Assembly (NCBI GenBank): GCA_030613835.1
Contig: JAUWLH010000003.1
Coordinates: 1-25,654 of the forward strand
DNA length: 25,654 nt
Reading direction: 5' to 3'
Source: Candidatus Bathyarchaeota archaeon
Lineage (GTDB): Archaea; Thermoproteota; Bathyarchaeia; TCS64
Shown here one piece after another: positions 15,086 through 22,460 of the stretch (position 1 is the first letter of the stretch; the number at the start of each line of letters is the position of its first letter). The translations under genes and the position numbers were made by a program. The notes below the pieces were generated by a model. It was not told where the DNA came from, searched no databases, and saw only the letters and a program-made list of their open reading frames with translations.

Positions 15086-15184
15086 GTGTAAAGGTTTGCA
15101 CGTAACTTTTTTTGGTGCAATGGTTTACACAGTATTATTTGGTGTTAAGGTTAGCACCTTATTATTCTGTGTAAGGGTTTACAC
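15086..15184. repeat. Array of four palindromic repeats
   Basis: Four copies of an imperfect palindrome, consensus GTGTAAA-GG-TTTACAC, begin at 15086, 15115, 15142 and 15169 and are 16 bases each. Start-to-start distances are 29, 27 and 27 bases, so the copies lie on nearly the same face spacing with AT-rich 11-13-base gaps. Half-site changes in copies 1 and 3 are usually matched by the partner half (GTGTAAA/TTTGCAC, GTGTTAA/TTAGCAC), allowing a G-T pair if transcribed. The array lies between the 3' ends of two convergent genes. A partial fifth half-site (GGTGTGCATAA) lies just upstream. Confidence 0.85.
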
Positions 15185-15185
15185 G

Positions 15186-15191
15186 AAAAAA
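15186..15191 (-). terminator. Poly-T terminator after S9 peptidase gene 1
   Basis: Six T residues on the minus strand shortly after the S9 stop codon, at the edge of the palindrome array. Confidence 0.45.
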
Positions 15192-15199
15192 GGATCTGT

Positions 15200-17149
15200 T
15201 TAGAGGTACTCCCTGAACCATCGGAGGATATGTTCAAGGCGCTCCTCGCGGTGCTTTGGTTTCCCGCTCCTGCTCAGCTCGTGGTTCTCCTCGGGAAACC
15301 TGACCAGCTCGGTAGGAACTCCAAGCAGCTTCAAAGCAGTGAACCACTGCTCTGCCTCAGCCATGGGGCACCTGTAGTCCTGCTCGCTATGGATGATTAG
15401 GCATGGCGTCTTGACGTTGTCAACGTGGTAGAGGGGGCTGTGCCTCATCTGGTGGACCAGCGCCTCGCCCCAGTACGTCTTCTCGCCACTGATGCTCTCG
15501 GGCTGCATGAACCCGATATCGCTTACCCCGAACTTGCTGACCCAGTTGCAGATGCTCCTGCACGTGACGGCTGCCCTGAACCTATCGCTGTGGCTGATGA
15601 TCCAGTTGGTGGTGTAGCCGCCGTAGCTTCCCCCCGTTAACCCCAATCTTGATTCATCGATCCATGGGTAACGTTTCAGAGCCTCGTCTGTAAAGTCTAG
15701 GAAGTCCTCGGTGTCCACTTCCCCGTAGTGCCTCATCACCGCCTGGGTGTAGGGCTCCTCGTACCCAGCGCTTCCCCTCGGGTTGGTGTATATGACCGCG
15801 TACCCCTCGGCTGTTAATAAGTGGAACTCATGGTAGATGCCGTCGCCGTAGACGCCCCTTGGCCCGCCGTGCATCTCAAGGACACAGGGGTAGGACTCGC
15901 CAGCCTCCCATCCAACGGGCTTCATTAGCCAGCCGTCAACTGTCCTCCCGAGCCTGTTCTTGAACGTGAAGTGCTCGGGCTCAATCAGGTCCAGGCCTGA
16001 TAGTACCCTGTCGTTGAAGCCGCTAAGTTTCCTCTCATCTCCGTCGTATAGGAACAGCTCCGTTGGGGCTGTGGCGTTCATGGCTACGAAGGCGACGGCT
16101 CCATCAGCTGATACGCTGAAGCCCTCCGCGGTCTTGCCCGTTACAAGTGCCTCTGGTCTCTCCTCGCCCAGCTTGAGCCTGTAGATGTTCAGGTACGGCG
16201 TATCGGCGGTGTTGAAGTAGACGGATTCACCGTCGCTGCTCCAGACCACGCCAGGGTTGGGACTACTAACTCTAAGATCGCTTCCGATACCCATCATCAG
16301 GCTTCTGTCGAAACTGCCCGTCTCCAGCCTCGGCTCTCCTTCTCCCGAGGACATGGTCCAGAGATCATAGTCAACGGCTAGTCTCGATGGCTGGTCGTAC
16401 CCGATGAACGCTATAGTTGATCCGTCTGGGCTAATGCTGTGGTTTGCGATAGAGAATCTCCCATCGGTAAGTTTGATTAGCTCCCCTCCCTTCGCATCCA
16501 CCCTGAAAATGTCCGTAACGCGGCTGGTATCAGCGTCCTCGTCCATGTTGGTTATGAACGTGATGGACTTTCCGCCTCTCGCCCACTTGGGATTGTTGAC
16601 ATCATACTCGCCCTTGGAGATCGTCTTGGGCTTGTTTCCTGGCTTGATAGTATAGAGCTGCACCCTTTTTCCCGGGAAGAAGCCCATGTTGTTGAACTTG
16701 TACCTGATGCGCTTGATGTGCTTGACATCGGTCTCCGGCTTCTTGTCCATCCATGTCCTGCTGGTGAACAGGATCCGTTTGCCGTCGGGTGACCACTCGG
16801 GGTTGCCAATCCCGTTCTCCATATCCACGACGAGTTGTGCCTCGCCACCAGAGAGGCTGATGGTGTACAGCTGGGTCTTCTTGTCCTTCTCCCTGCCTTT
16901 GGCGAGGAAGAGCAGCTTCTTCCCGTCAGGGCTCCACCTTGGGTTGTTGTCCGCCCCTGGCCCATAGGTGAACTGGGATAACTCGCCAGACTCGGTATCG
17001 GCCAGCCAAATGCCTCGCCTGTACTTGTTGCCCTTGTAATCGATTGCGCTCACGACGAAGGCGATCCTATACCCGTCGGGGCTTATCTGGGGGTCCGAGA
17101 CAAACTTGAACCTGCGAAGGTCCTCCACCTTGATCTTATGTTTAGCCAT
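15200..17149 (-). CDS. S9-family prolyl oligopeptidase / acylaminoacyl peptidase (copy 1)
   Basis: 649 residues. An N-terminal beta-propeller with TolB/WD-like repeats (recurring SPDG and WSPDGK motifs, ~20-370) gates a C-terminal alpha/beta hydrolase. The catalytic triad is visible: S508 in GGSYGGY, D591 in SEQDYRCP, H623 in ENHELSR; the RGSAGYG-like oxyanion region reads NPRGSAGYEE. These enzymes cleave short peptides or release acylated N-terminal residues in the cytoplasm. There is no signal peptide. The ATG lies 29 bases after the stop of the aldehyde oxidoreductase gene on the same strand with no clear TATA box between, so it probably belongs to that operon. A paralogue lies at 20370-22307. 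Confidence 0.95.
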   Translation of the reverse strand: MAKHKIKVEDLRRFKFVSDPQISPDGYRIAFVVSAIDYKGNKYRRGIWLADTESGELSQFTYGPGADNNPRWSPDGKKLLFLAKGREKDKKTQLYTISLSGGEAQLVVDMENGIGNPEWSPDGKRILFTSRTWMDKKPETDVKHIKRIRYKFNNMGFFPGKRVQLYTIKPGNKPKTISKGEYDVNNPKWARGGKSITFITNMDEDADTSRVTDIFRVDAKGGELIKLTDGRFSIANHSISPDGSTIAFIGYDQPSRLAVDYDLWTMSSGEGEPRLETGSFDRSLMMGIGSDLRVSSPNPGVVWSSDGESVYFNTADTPYLNIYRLKLGEERPEALVTGKTAEGFSVSADGAVAFVAMNATAPTELFLYDGDERKLSGFNDRVLSGLDLIEPEHFTFKNRLGRTVDGWLMKPVGWEAGESYPCVLEMHGGPRGVYGDGIYHEFHLLTAEGYAVIYTNPRGSAGYEEPYTQAVMRHYGEVDTEDFLDFTDEALKRYPWIDESRLGLTGGSYGGYTTNWIISHSDRFRAAVTCRSICNWVSKFGVSDIGFMQPESISGEKTYWGEALVHQMRHSPLYHVDNVKTPCLIIHSEQDYRCPMAEAEQWFTALKLLGVPTELVRFPEENHELSRSGKPKHREERLEHILRWFREYL

Positions 17150-17178
17150 ACCTGAGAAATGGGTCAGGGACTGTTAAG

Positions 17179-19068
17179 TTATTTGAGGATGCCCGCGGCC
17201 TCAAGGCGATCGACGACCACCGAGAGCCCGAGTTCCTCAAGGCCCTTTCTTGTCTGGAGACCCGTTTTCGGGTCCCACCCGTGGAGGGCGTAGTACTCGT
17301 CAAGTGTCCTCTCCCAGGCCTTGTGGTCGATGTGGTCGCCCTTGTAGGGGCCAGACTTTACTGGCTCCTCCCAGAACCTCTTTGGAGGATAATCGTCCTT
17401 CCTTGTGAATCCGCCGTGGATTGTGTTGATGGCCTTCTCTAGGTTATGGAGCCTCTTACCGATCAGGGTGAACCTCTTATAGTTCAGGTCCATGCCAGTC
17501 AGCGCCGATGCGAGTTCGGCGATGTATTCCGCTGATTTGGGTGTGATATTAGTCTCCCAACTTAGAAGCCCGTTGTTGTAGAGGCATGTGCCTGTTATGT
17601 CTAGGACCCCCTTGAACTGCTCCTGCATGTGGACCTTGTACGCCACGTCGTCCCATGACCTGAACTTTTCTGGATTAAAGCTGTGTGTGGCCCCCCTTAG
17701 GTGCCTGCCAGCGGCTGGGCTTGTAACGATGCCGAAGCCCCATCCCTTACTGATCCTGACGCCGTCCACGGTGTCCTGTCCCTTGATGTGAAGCGCGAAA
17801 TCTTCCGAGCCCTTGCCAAGCTTCTCCGAGGCTGCCTTGACGCCGTCTGCTAGGAAATCACCGAAGCCCTCCCTGTGGGCGAGCTTGTGGATGAGTGCCA
17901 GCATCGCGTCGTGGTTACCCCACGTCAGCTCAAGACCATTGGTATCCTCCTTTGTGAGCAGCCCCTTCTCGTATGCCTCGAAAGCCCATGCGATGACCAC
18001 GGATGCGTTGTCTCCGTCAAGCCCGTACTGGTTTGTGAGCAGGTGTGCCTTGATGGCCGGCTCAGGTTCATCAACGTCCACCCTGGTGCAGAAGCTGTTG
18101 CTACTGTTGTTCCACCAGCCCTCACCCTTGATAGCGTAGGGTCCATCAGGGATGTTCATCCACGGCATGCAGCCCACGGGGCACCCGTAGCAAGCTAGTA
18201 TCTTCTCCCTGTACTTTTTGATGGTGTCCCCCGCCACCTTCTTGATCTTCTCCGGCTCCCAGTACCCGTCCTGACCGTTCCTGACTGGCCTGAACCCAGC
18301 CTCCCACGCCGGGCTACCATAATAGCTCTCCACGCCGTAGTAGCCGTCCTCTCTGTACAGCTTTGCCTTTGGGAAGGTCTCTACCTTTGCCCTCGCGGCG
18401 TCCACTGCCTTTATGAAACGCTCTGGTTCAGCTACTGTGATTGGCAATGACCCCCTTGCCGCGATCGCTTTCAGGTTCTTGGATCCCATGACGGCTCCGA
18501 CGCCGCTTCCCCCAGCTGCCTTTGCCCTGTCTGACATGACGCACGCGGATCTGACAAGGTTCTCGCCGGCCTGGCCGATGCCTATGACCCTTACCTCGTT
18601 GTCCCTTTCATCGGTCCTGATCCGCTTCTCGGTCCCCCAGGTGGTCAAGCCCCAGAGGTGTGACGCGTCCCTTAGCTCGACCTTGCTGTCGCAGAGCCAC
18701 AGGTAGACCGGTTTCTCGGATCTTCCCGTGAAGACGAGGTTGTCGTACCCGGCGTACTTCATCTCGGCTCCAAAATGTCCGCCGCAGTTGGCCGATCCAA
18801 CCCCTCCTGTGAACGCGTTCTTTGTATCGATGCTGACCCTGCTGCAGAAAGGTGAGAGTGTTCCTACTAGAGAACCCACGCCTATGGTGAAGATGTTCTT
18901 GGGGTCGAGTGCTCCGCATTCTGGGTCCAGCTCGTTGAACAGTATCCACTCGTTGATGCCTCTGCCCCCAACCCAATCCTTCGCGTACTTCTCAGTGGGC
19001 TCCTCCACCAAGGTTCCCGCTGTCAGGTCAATCCGGAGGACCTTGCCCCCGTACCCGTGGGGCTTCAT
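17179..19068 (-). CDS. aor: Tungsten-dependent aldehyde:ferredoxin oxidoreductase
   Basis: 629 residues from ATG 19068. It oxidises aldehydes to carboxylic acids and reduces ferredoxin, using a tungstopterin and one [4Fe-4S] cluster. Family features: N-terminal GYGGKVLRIDLT, the pterin-binding stretches SRVSIDTKNAFTGGVGSANCGG and VGAVMGSKNLKAI-like, and cluster ligands C293, C296, C300 (CYGCPVGC) plus C495 (TGTCLYNN), which match the spacing known from the Pyrococcus enzyme. ATG 19068 overlaps the ferredoxin stop by four bases (ATGA), so the two are translationally coupled; a longer frame to 19110 is less likely. Probable role: oxidising aldehydes formed from 2-oxoacids during amino-acid fermentation. 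Confidence 0.95.
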   Translation of the reverse strand: MKPHGYGGKVLRIDLTAGTLVEEPTEKYAKDWVGGRGINEWILFNELDPECGALDPKNIFTIGVGSLVGTLSPFCSRVSIDTKNAFTGGVGSANCGGHFGAEMKYAGYDNLVFTGRSEKPVYLWLCDSKVELRDASHLWGLTTWGTEKRIRTDERDNEVRVIGIGQAGENLVRSACVMSDRAKAAGGSGVGAVMGSKNLKAIAARGSLPITVAEPERFIKAVDAARAKVETFPKAKLYREDGYYGVESYYGSPAWEAGFRPVRNGQDGYWEPEKIKKVAGDTIKKYREKILACYGCPVGCMPWMNIPDGPYAIKGEGWWNNSSNSFCTRVDVDEPEPAIKAHLLTNQYGLDGDNASVVIAWAFEAYEKGLLTKEDTNGLELTWGNHDAMLALIHKLAHREGFGDFLADGVKAASEKLGKGSEDFALHIKGQDTVDGVRISKGWGFGIVTSPAAGRHLRGATHSFNPEKFRSWDDVAYKVHMQEQFKGVLDITGTCLYNNGLLSWETNITPKSAEYIAELASALTGMDLNYKRFTLIGKRLHNLEKAINTIHGGFTRKDDYPPKRFWEEPVKSGPYKGDHIDHKAWERTLDEYYALHGWDPKTGLQTRKGLEELGLSVVVDRLEAAGILK

Positions 19069-19304
19069 CTTTTCACTCCCCTGGCTCCGTAGGCGCAGTA
19101 CTTGACGCACAGGGGCGTCTCCTCGCCCTCGCAGAGGTCGCAGGTGCTGTCGACGCTCATGGATATGACTGCCGTGTCGTTGTCCCTGCTGATGTGGGTG
19201 CTTGACATGGATGGGTTGAACTCTTTATGTTTGCTGTGGTGGAATCCGCAGGCGGCCTCGCATATGCGGCAGCCCCGACATTTCGATGGGTTAAGGAGGA
19301 TCAA
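19065..19304 (-). CDS. Ferredoxin-like 4Fe-4S protein, partner of the aldehyde oxidoreductase
   Basis: 79 residues from TTG 19304. Eight cysteines in two sets, C9-x2-C12-x2-C15-x3-C19 and C55-x2-C58-x7-C66-x3-C70, predict two [4Fe-4S] clusters. It is truncated relative to the larger four-cluster HycB-like subunits. The gene overlaps the oxidoreductase start, so it probably carries electrons to or from that enzyme as a dedicated subunit. There is no in-frame ATG near the N-terminus; a TATA-like CTATAAA about 27 bases before the TTG supports a leaderless TTG start. Confidence 0.9.
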   Translation of the reverse strand: MILLNPSKCRGCRICEAACGFHHSKHKEFNPSMSSTHISRDNDTAVISMSVDSTCDLCEGEETPLCVKYCAYGARGVKR

Positions 19305-19327
19305 CGGGTTTCAATGAATCCGCTGGG

Positions 19328-19334
19328 TTTATAG
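19328..19334 (-). promoter_or_regulatory. TATA box for the ferredoxin-aldehyde oxidoreductase-S9 operon
   Basis: CTATAAA on the minus strand, about 27 bases before TTG 19304. A second copy of the motif (19336-19342) makes the region self-complementary. Confidence 0.5.
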
Positions 19335-19349
19335 GCTATAAAATCTTGC

Positions 19350-20261
19350 TCACTGGTCGAGTATCCAGACCATGAGCCCCTTCTGTGCGTGCATCCTGTT
19401 CTCGGCCTGATCGATTACCACGCTCTGAGGTGAGTCCATGACCTCGCTGGTGATCTCTACCTCGCGCTTGGCGGGGAGGCAATGCATCACGAAGCAATCG
19501 TCCTTGGCCTTCTTGACCAGCGCGGCGTTCACCTGGAACTTTGGGAAGACCTCCATCCTCTTCTTTTTCTCTTCCTCCATCCCGGCGCTGACCCATACGT
19601 CGTTGTATATGATATCAACGTCAACCACGCCTTCCACACTGTGGCTCACATTTACGGAACCCGTGAACGCCTCGTTGGCCTTCACCACTAGAGCCGGGTC
19701 CGGGCTGTACTCTGGATAGTCTGGGCACACGACTGTGACATCTATTCCCTGCCCTGCGCATCCTATGATGGTGCTAGCAGCCGTGTTACAGCCACCGTCT
19801 CCCACGTACGCGATCTTCAGCCCCTCCAGCTTGCCCTTCTTTTCCTTAATCGTGAGTAGGTCTGCCAAGTTCTGGCAGGGGTGGTACAACTCCGTCATGC
19901 CGTTGATGACAGGGACGGTCGATGCTTCCCCCATCTCGACCATCGAATCATGTTTTAGGACCCTCGCCATGATTATGTCCCCGTACCTGGACAAGACCGC
20001 CACGCCGTCCTTCAGGGTCTCGCTCCTGCTGAAGCCCTGGTTCTCGACGCCGTACATTATTGCGTGACCTCCCAGCTGGGTCATGCCTGCCTCAAAGCTG
20101 ATCCTGGTCCTGAGGCTCGCCAGCTCGAAGAGCATGATCAGGGTCTTGCCTTCCATCGTGTGCTTGTAAAGTGATGGTTTGGACTTGATCTTCTCGGAGA
20201 TATGCAGTATCTGGGTTACCTGTTCTGGACTCAAGTCCCAGTCGGATAGTACATGTTTCAT
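19350..20261 (-). CDS. argF: Ornithine carbamoyltransferase-family protein with variant motifs
   Basis: 303 residues from ATG 20261, with GAGG eight bases upstream. The family transfers a carbamoyl group from carbamoyl phosphate, usually to ornithine to give citrulline. Recognisable parts: SLRTR (49-53) at the carbamoyl-phosphate site, HPCQNLADL (127-135), YVGDG (152-156), DVWVSAGMEEEKKKR (221-235) and HCLPAKR (260-266). Two signatures differ from standard ornithine enzymes: STRTR is SLRTR and the SMG loop is SAG. The SxRTR, HPCQ and HCLP residues are kept, so transcarbamylase activity is likely, but the acceptor may not be ornithine. No other arginine gene is in the window. It has its own promoter and lies downstream of S9 copy 2. 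Confidence 0.88.
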   Translation of the reverse strand: MKHVLSDWDLSPEQVTQILHISEKIKSKPSLYKHTMEGKTLIMLFELASLRTRISFEAGMTQLGGHAIMYGVENQGFSRSETLKDGVAVLSRYGDIIMARVLKHDSMVEMGEASTVPVINGMTELYHPCQNLADLLTIKEKKGKLEGLKIAYVGDGGCNTAASTIIGCAGQGIDVTVVCPDYPEYSPDPALVVKANEAFTGSVNVSHSVEGVVDVDIIYNDVWVSAGMEEEKKKRMEVFPKFQVNAALVKKAKDDCFVMHCLPAKREVEITSEVMDSPQSVVIDQAENRMHAQKGLMVWILDQ

Positions 20262-20304
20262 GGTTGATTCCTCTTTTGGTAGAATCCACAAAACCTATGC
20301 GATA

Positions 20305-20312
20305 GATATAAT
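20305..20312 (-). promoter_or_regulatory. TATA box for the carbamoyltransferase
   Basis: ATTATATC on the minus strand predicts a transcript start near 20283 and a ~22-base leader containing the GAGG ribosome site (20270-20273). Confidence 0.5.
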
Positions 20313-20369
20313 GATTGTGATATAGATGTCATAGATTGAGATAATATAGTTCTAAATAGAATAAGAGGA

Positions 20370-22307
20370 TTATTTGAGGTATTTGTCGAACCACCGCAGG
20401 ATGTGGCGGAACCTCTCCTCCCTGTGCTTAGGCTTGCCGCTCCTGCTGAGCTCGTGGTTCTCGTCTGGAAACCTGACAAGCTCGGTGTCAACGTCCAGCT
20501 CCATCAGGGCGACGAAGAACTCCTCGGCCTGCTGGACGGGGCACCTGAGATCGTTCTCGCTGTGGATGAACAGCATCGGGGTCTTCACGTCCTTTGCGTA
20601 CCTGATGGGGCTCTGGGATAGAAGCTTGTCCTCGTCCCTCCAAGGGTAACCCATGTTGCCGCTGGGGCCGTGGTTGAAACCGAAGTCGCTGTACCCGTGG
20701 TGGCTGTGCCTATTGCAGGTGCTCCTGCATGCAACGCCCGCCTTGAACATGTCGGTCTGGGTGATGATCCAGTTGGTGAGGTAGCCGCCGTAACTGCCTC
20801 CGGTCACACCAAGCTTGCTCTTGTCGATGAACGGGAATCGCTTGACGGCATCCCTTGTGAAATCCATGATATCCTTGTAATCCACTGTGCCGTGCCTGCC
20901 ATTGAGAGTAGCACCATACTCTTCGCCGTACCCAGCGCTTCCCCTGGGGTTCGTGTAGATGACGCAGTAACCCGATGCCGCCATCAGCTGGAATTCGTGG
21001 TAGATGCCATCCCCGTAGATACCGAGGGGGCCACCGTGGATCTGGACGATCGTGGGGTATTTTTCGCCCTCGACATAGTCCTGTGGCCTCATCACCCAGC
21101 CGTGAACCTCGTCCCCCAACTCATTGGCCCAGGTGTATATCTCAGGTGTACTCAATCTGAGGTTCTTGAGATGCCTCACATTGACCTTTGTCACCTTCTT
21201 TTTGTTCACGTACAGCTCGCAGGGCTCAACAGAGCTCATGGCGTTGTAGCTCAGCACATCAAAGTCATCAGAGTAACTGAAGCCATCGATGGTGATCCCC
21301 TCGGTCATCTGCTCAACCTCATGAGTCGCCCTCTTGACCCTGTAGATGTTGCTGTTGGGAACATCCCCTGCGAGGAAGTAGATGTACTCACCATTTGGAC
21401 CCCAGACCGCCCCTGGCCCCGGGGTTGAGAAGCGGAGATCGCTTCCGATCCCCCAGCCCACCTTATGGTCGAATCCATCCGTGATGTTCACGGCCTCTGA
21501 TTCAAGGGACGCCTTGACCCAGATACCCGTGTTGGTTGCCCCCTGGGCGTGGAAGTCATGGCCAAGGTACGCGAGACCATGCTTGCTCCAAGAGATATCG
21601 GAGATAGAGTGGACACTCTGGGTGACCATTCGTGCCTCACCTCCTTTTGAGGGCATTACATAGATATCCCTGATGTAGCTGGTGTCCTGGTCGTTCTCCT
21701 TGTTTGTTATGTAGGAGATCTCTCCGCCGTCGGGGTTCCAGGAATAAGCCGAGACATCATATTCTCCCTTCGTTACTTGCCTTGGCTTTCCACCCGTAGC
21801 CTTTACGGTGAACAGGTGCACACGTTTACCCGCGAACATGCCCACGCCGTTGAGCTTGAACCGGATACGCTTCACCACCACCACGTCGGACTCGGGTTTC
21901 TCTGGCTCCCATATCCTGCTACTGAACAGGATAGCCTTCCCGTCGGGGCTCCACTTGGGGTTGGACACCCCCGTTTCGAGATCCGAAACGAGCCTAGCTT
22001 CTCCGCCACCGGTTCCAATCACATAGAGCTGGGTCTTGCTCTCGGGCAGACGCCTGTTTGAGAGAAAAAGAAGCATATCTCCATCAGGGCTCCATCTAGG
22101 GAAGCTGTCCTTTCCTCCCCCGTACGTGAACTGGGTGTTTTTTCCCGTTGCCACATCGTGAACCCAGATGTGTTTGATGTACCCATCGTTCTTGTAGTCC
22201 ACGGATGTCTGCACATAAGCGACCCTTGAGCCGTCGGGGCTCGTCTGGGAGTCGGATATGAACACGAACTTCCTAAGATCCTTGATCTCAATGTTCCTCA
22301 GAGCCAT
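20370..22307 (-). CDS. S9-family prolyl oligopeptidase / acylaminoacyl peptidase (copy 2)
   Basis: 645 residues, a paralogue of the protein at 15200-17149 with the same architecture: TolB-like propeller repeats (WSPDG motifs) followed by an alpha/beta hydrolase. Catalytic triad: S505 in GGSYGGYLTNW, D586 in SENDLRCP, H618 in ENHELSR. The two copies start alike (KIKVEDLRRFKFVSDPQ versus EIKDLRKFVFISDSQ) and end alike, but have diverged in the propeller, suggesting an old duplication with different substrate preference. ATG 22307 lies 24 bases after a TATA-like AAAATAT, so it is probably leaderless. No signal peptide; likely cytoplasmic peptide degradation. Confidence 0.95.
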   Translation of the reverse strand: MALRNIEIKDLRKFVFISDSQTSPDGSRVAYVQTSVDYKNDGYIKHIWVHDVATGKNTQFTYGGGKDSFPRWSPDGDMLLFLSNRRLPESKTQLYVIGTGGGEARLVSDLETGVSNPKWSPDGKAILFSSRIWEPEKPESDVVVVKRIRFKLNGVGMFAGKRVHLFTVKATGGKPRQVTKGEYDVSAYSWNPDGGEISYITNKENDQDTSYIRDIYVMPSKGGEARMVTQSVHSISDISWSKHGLAYLGHDFHAQGATNTGIWVKASLESEAVNITDGFDHKVGWGIGSDLRFSTPGPGAVWGPNGEYIYFLAGDVPNSNIYRVKRATHEVEQMTEGITIDGFSYSDDFDVLSYNAMSSVEPCELYVNKKKVTKVNVRHLKNLRLSTPEIYTWANELGDEVHGWVMRPQDYVEGEKYPTIVQIHGGPLGIYGDGIYHEFQLMAASGYCVIYTNPRGSAGYGEEYGATLNGRHGTVDYKDIMDFTRDAVKRFPFIDKSKLGVTGGSYGGYLTNWIITQTDMFKAGVACRSTCNRHSHHGYSDFGFNHGPSGNMGYPWRDEDKLLSQSPIRYAKDVKTPMLFIHSENDLRCPVQQAEEFFVALMELDVDTELVRFPDENHELSRSGKPKHREERFRHILRWFDKYLK

Positions 22308-22326
22308 AACTATCAGGTTAAATTGG

Positions 22327-22334
22327 ATATTTTA
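22327..22334 (-). promoter_or_regulatory. TATA-like box for S9 copy 2
   Basis: TAAAATAT on the minus strand, about 24 bases before ATG 22307. Confidence 0.45.
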
Positions 22335-22431
22335 CGATATAACACCATCCAAATGGAAGAAGTGTTGGTATCATTGTTTTTCTCCGAAATCTATATATAT
22401 CAAATGTATTTCCAGACTTTGATCCATGATT

Positions 22432-22439
22432 TTTTATAC
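22432..22439 (+). promoter_or_regulatory. TATA box for the large M14 peptidase
   Basis: TTTTATAC centred about 25 bases before ATG 22461, predicting a leaderless transcript and marking that ATG as the start. Confidence 0.6.
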
Positions 22440-22460
22440 GTATTAGGTGATTTTCTTGTA

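Noticed and set aside
15086..15184. CRISPR array
   Set aside because: The repeats are 16-base palindromes with only 11-13-base gaps, copies differ from each other, and no cas genes are present.
20670..21428. A 252-codon open frame on the plus strand inside S9 copy 2
   Set aside because: Antisense to a protein with an intact catalytic triad and propeller motifs; no family features of its own.
22323..22460. N-terminal 46-residue extension of the large M14 peptidase
   Set aside because: The segment is AT-rich promoter DNA holding the TATA box; ATG 22461 sits at the leaderless distance, and the family-like sequence begins there.
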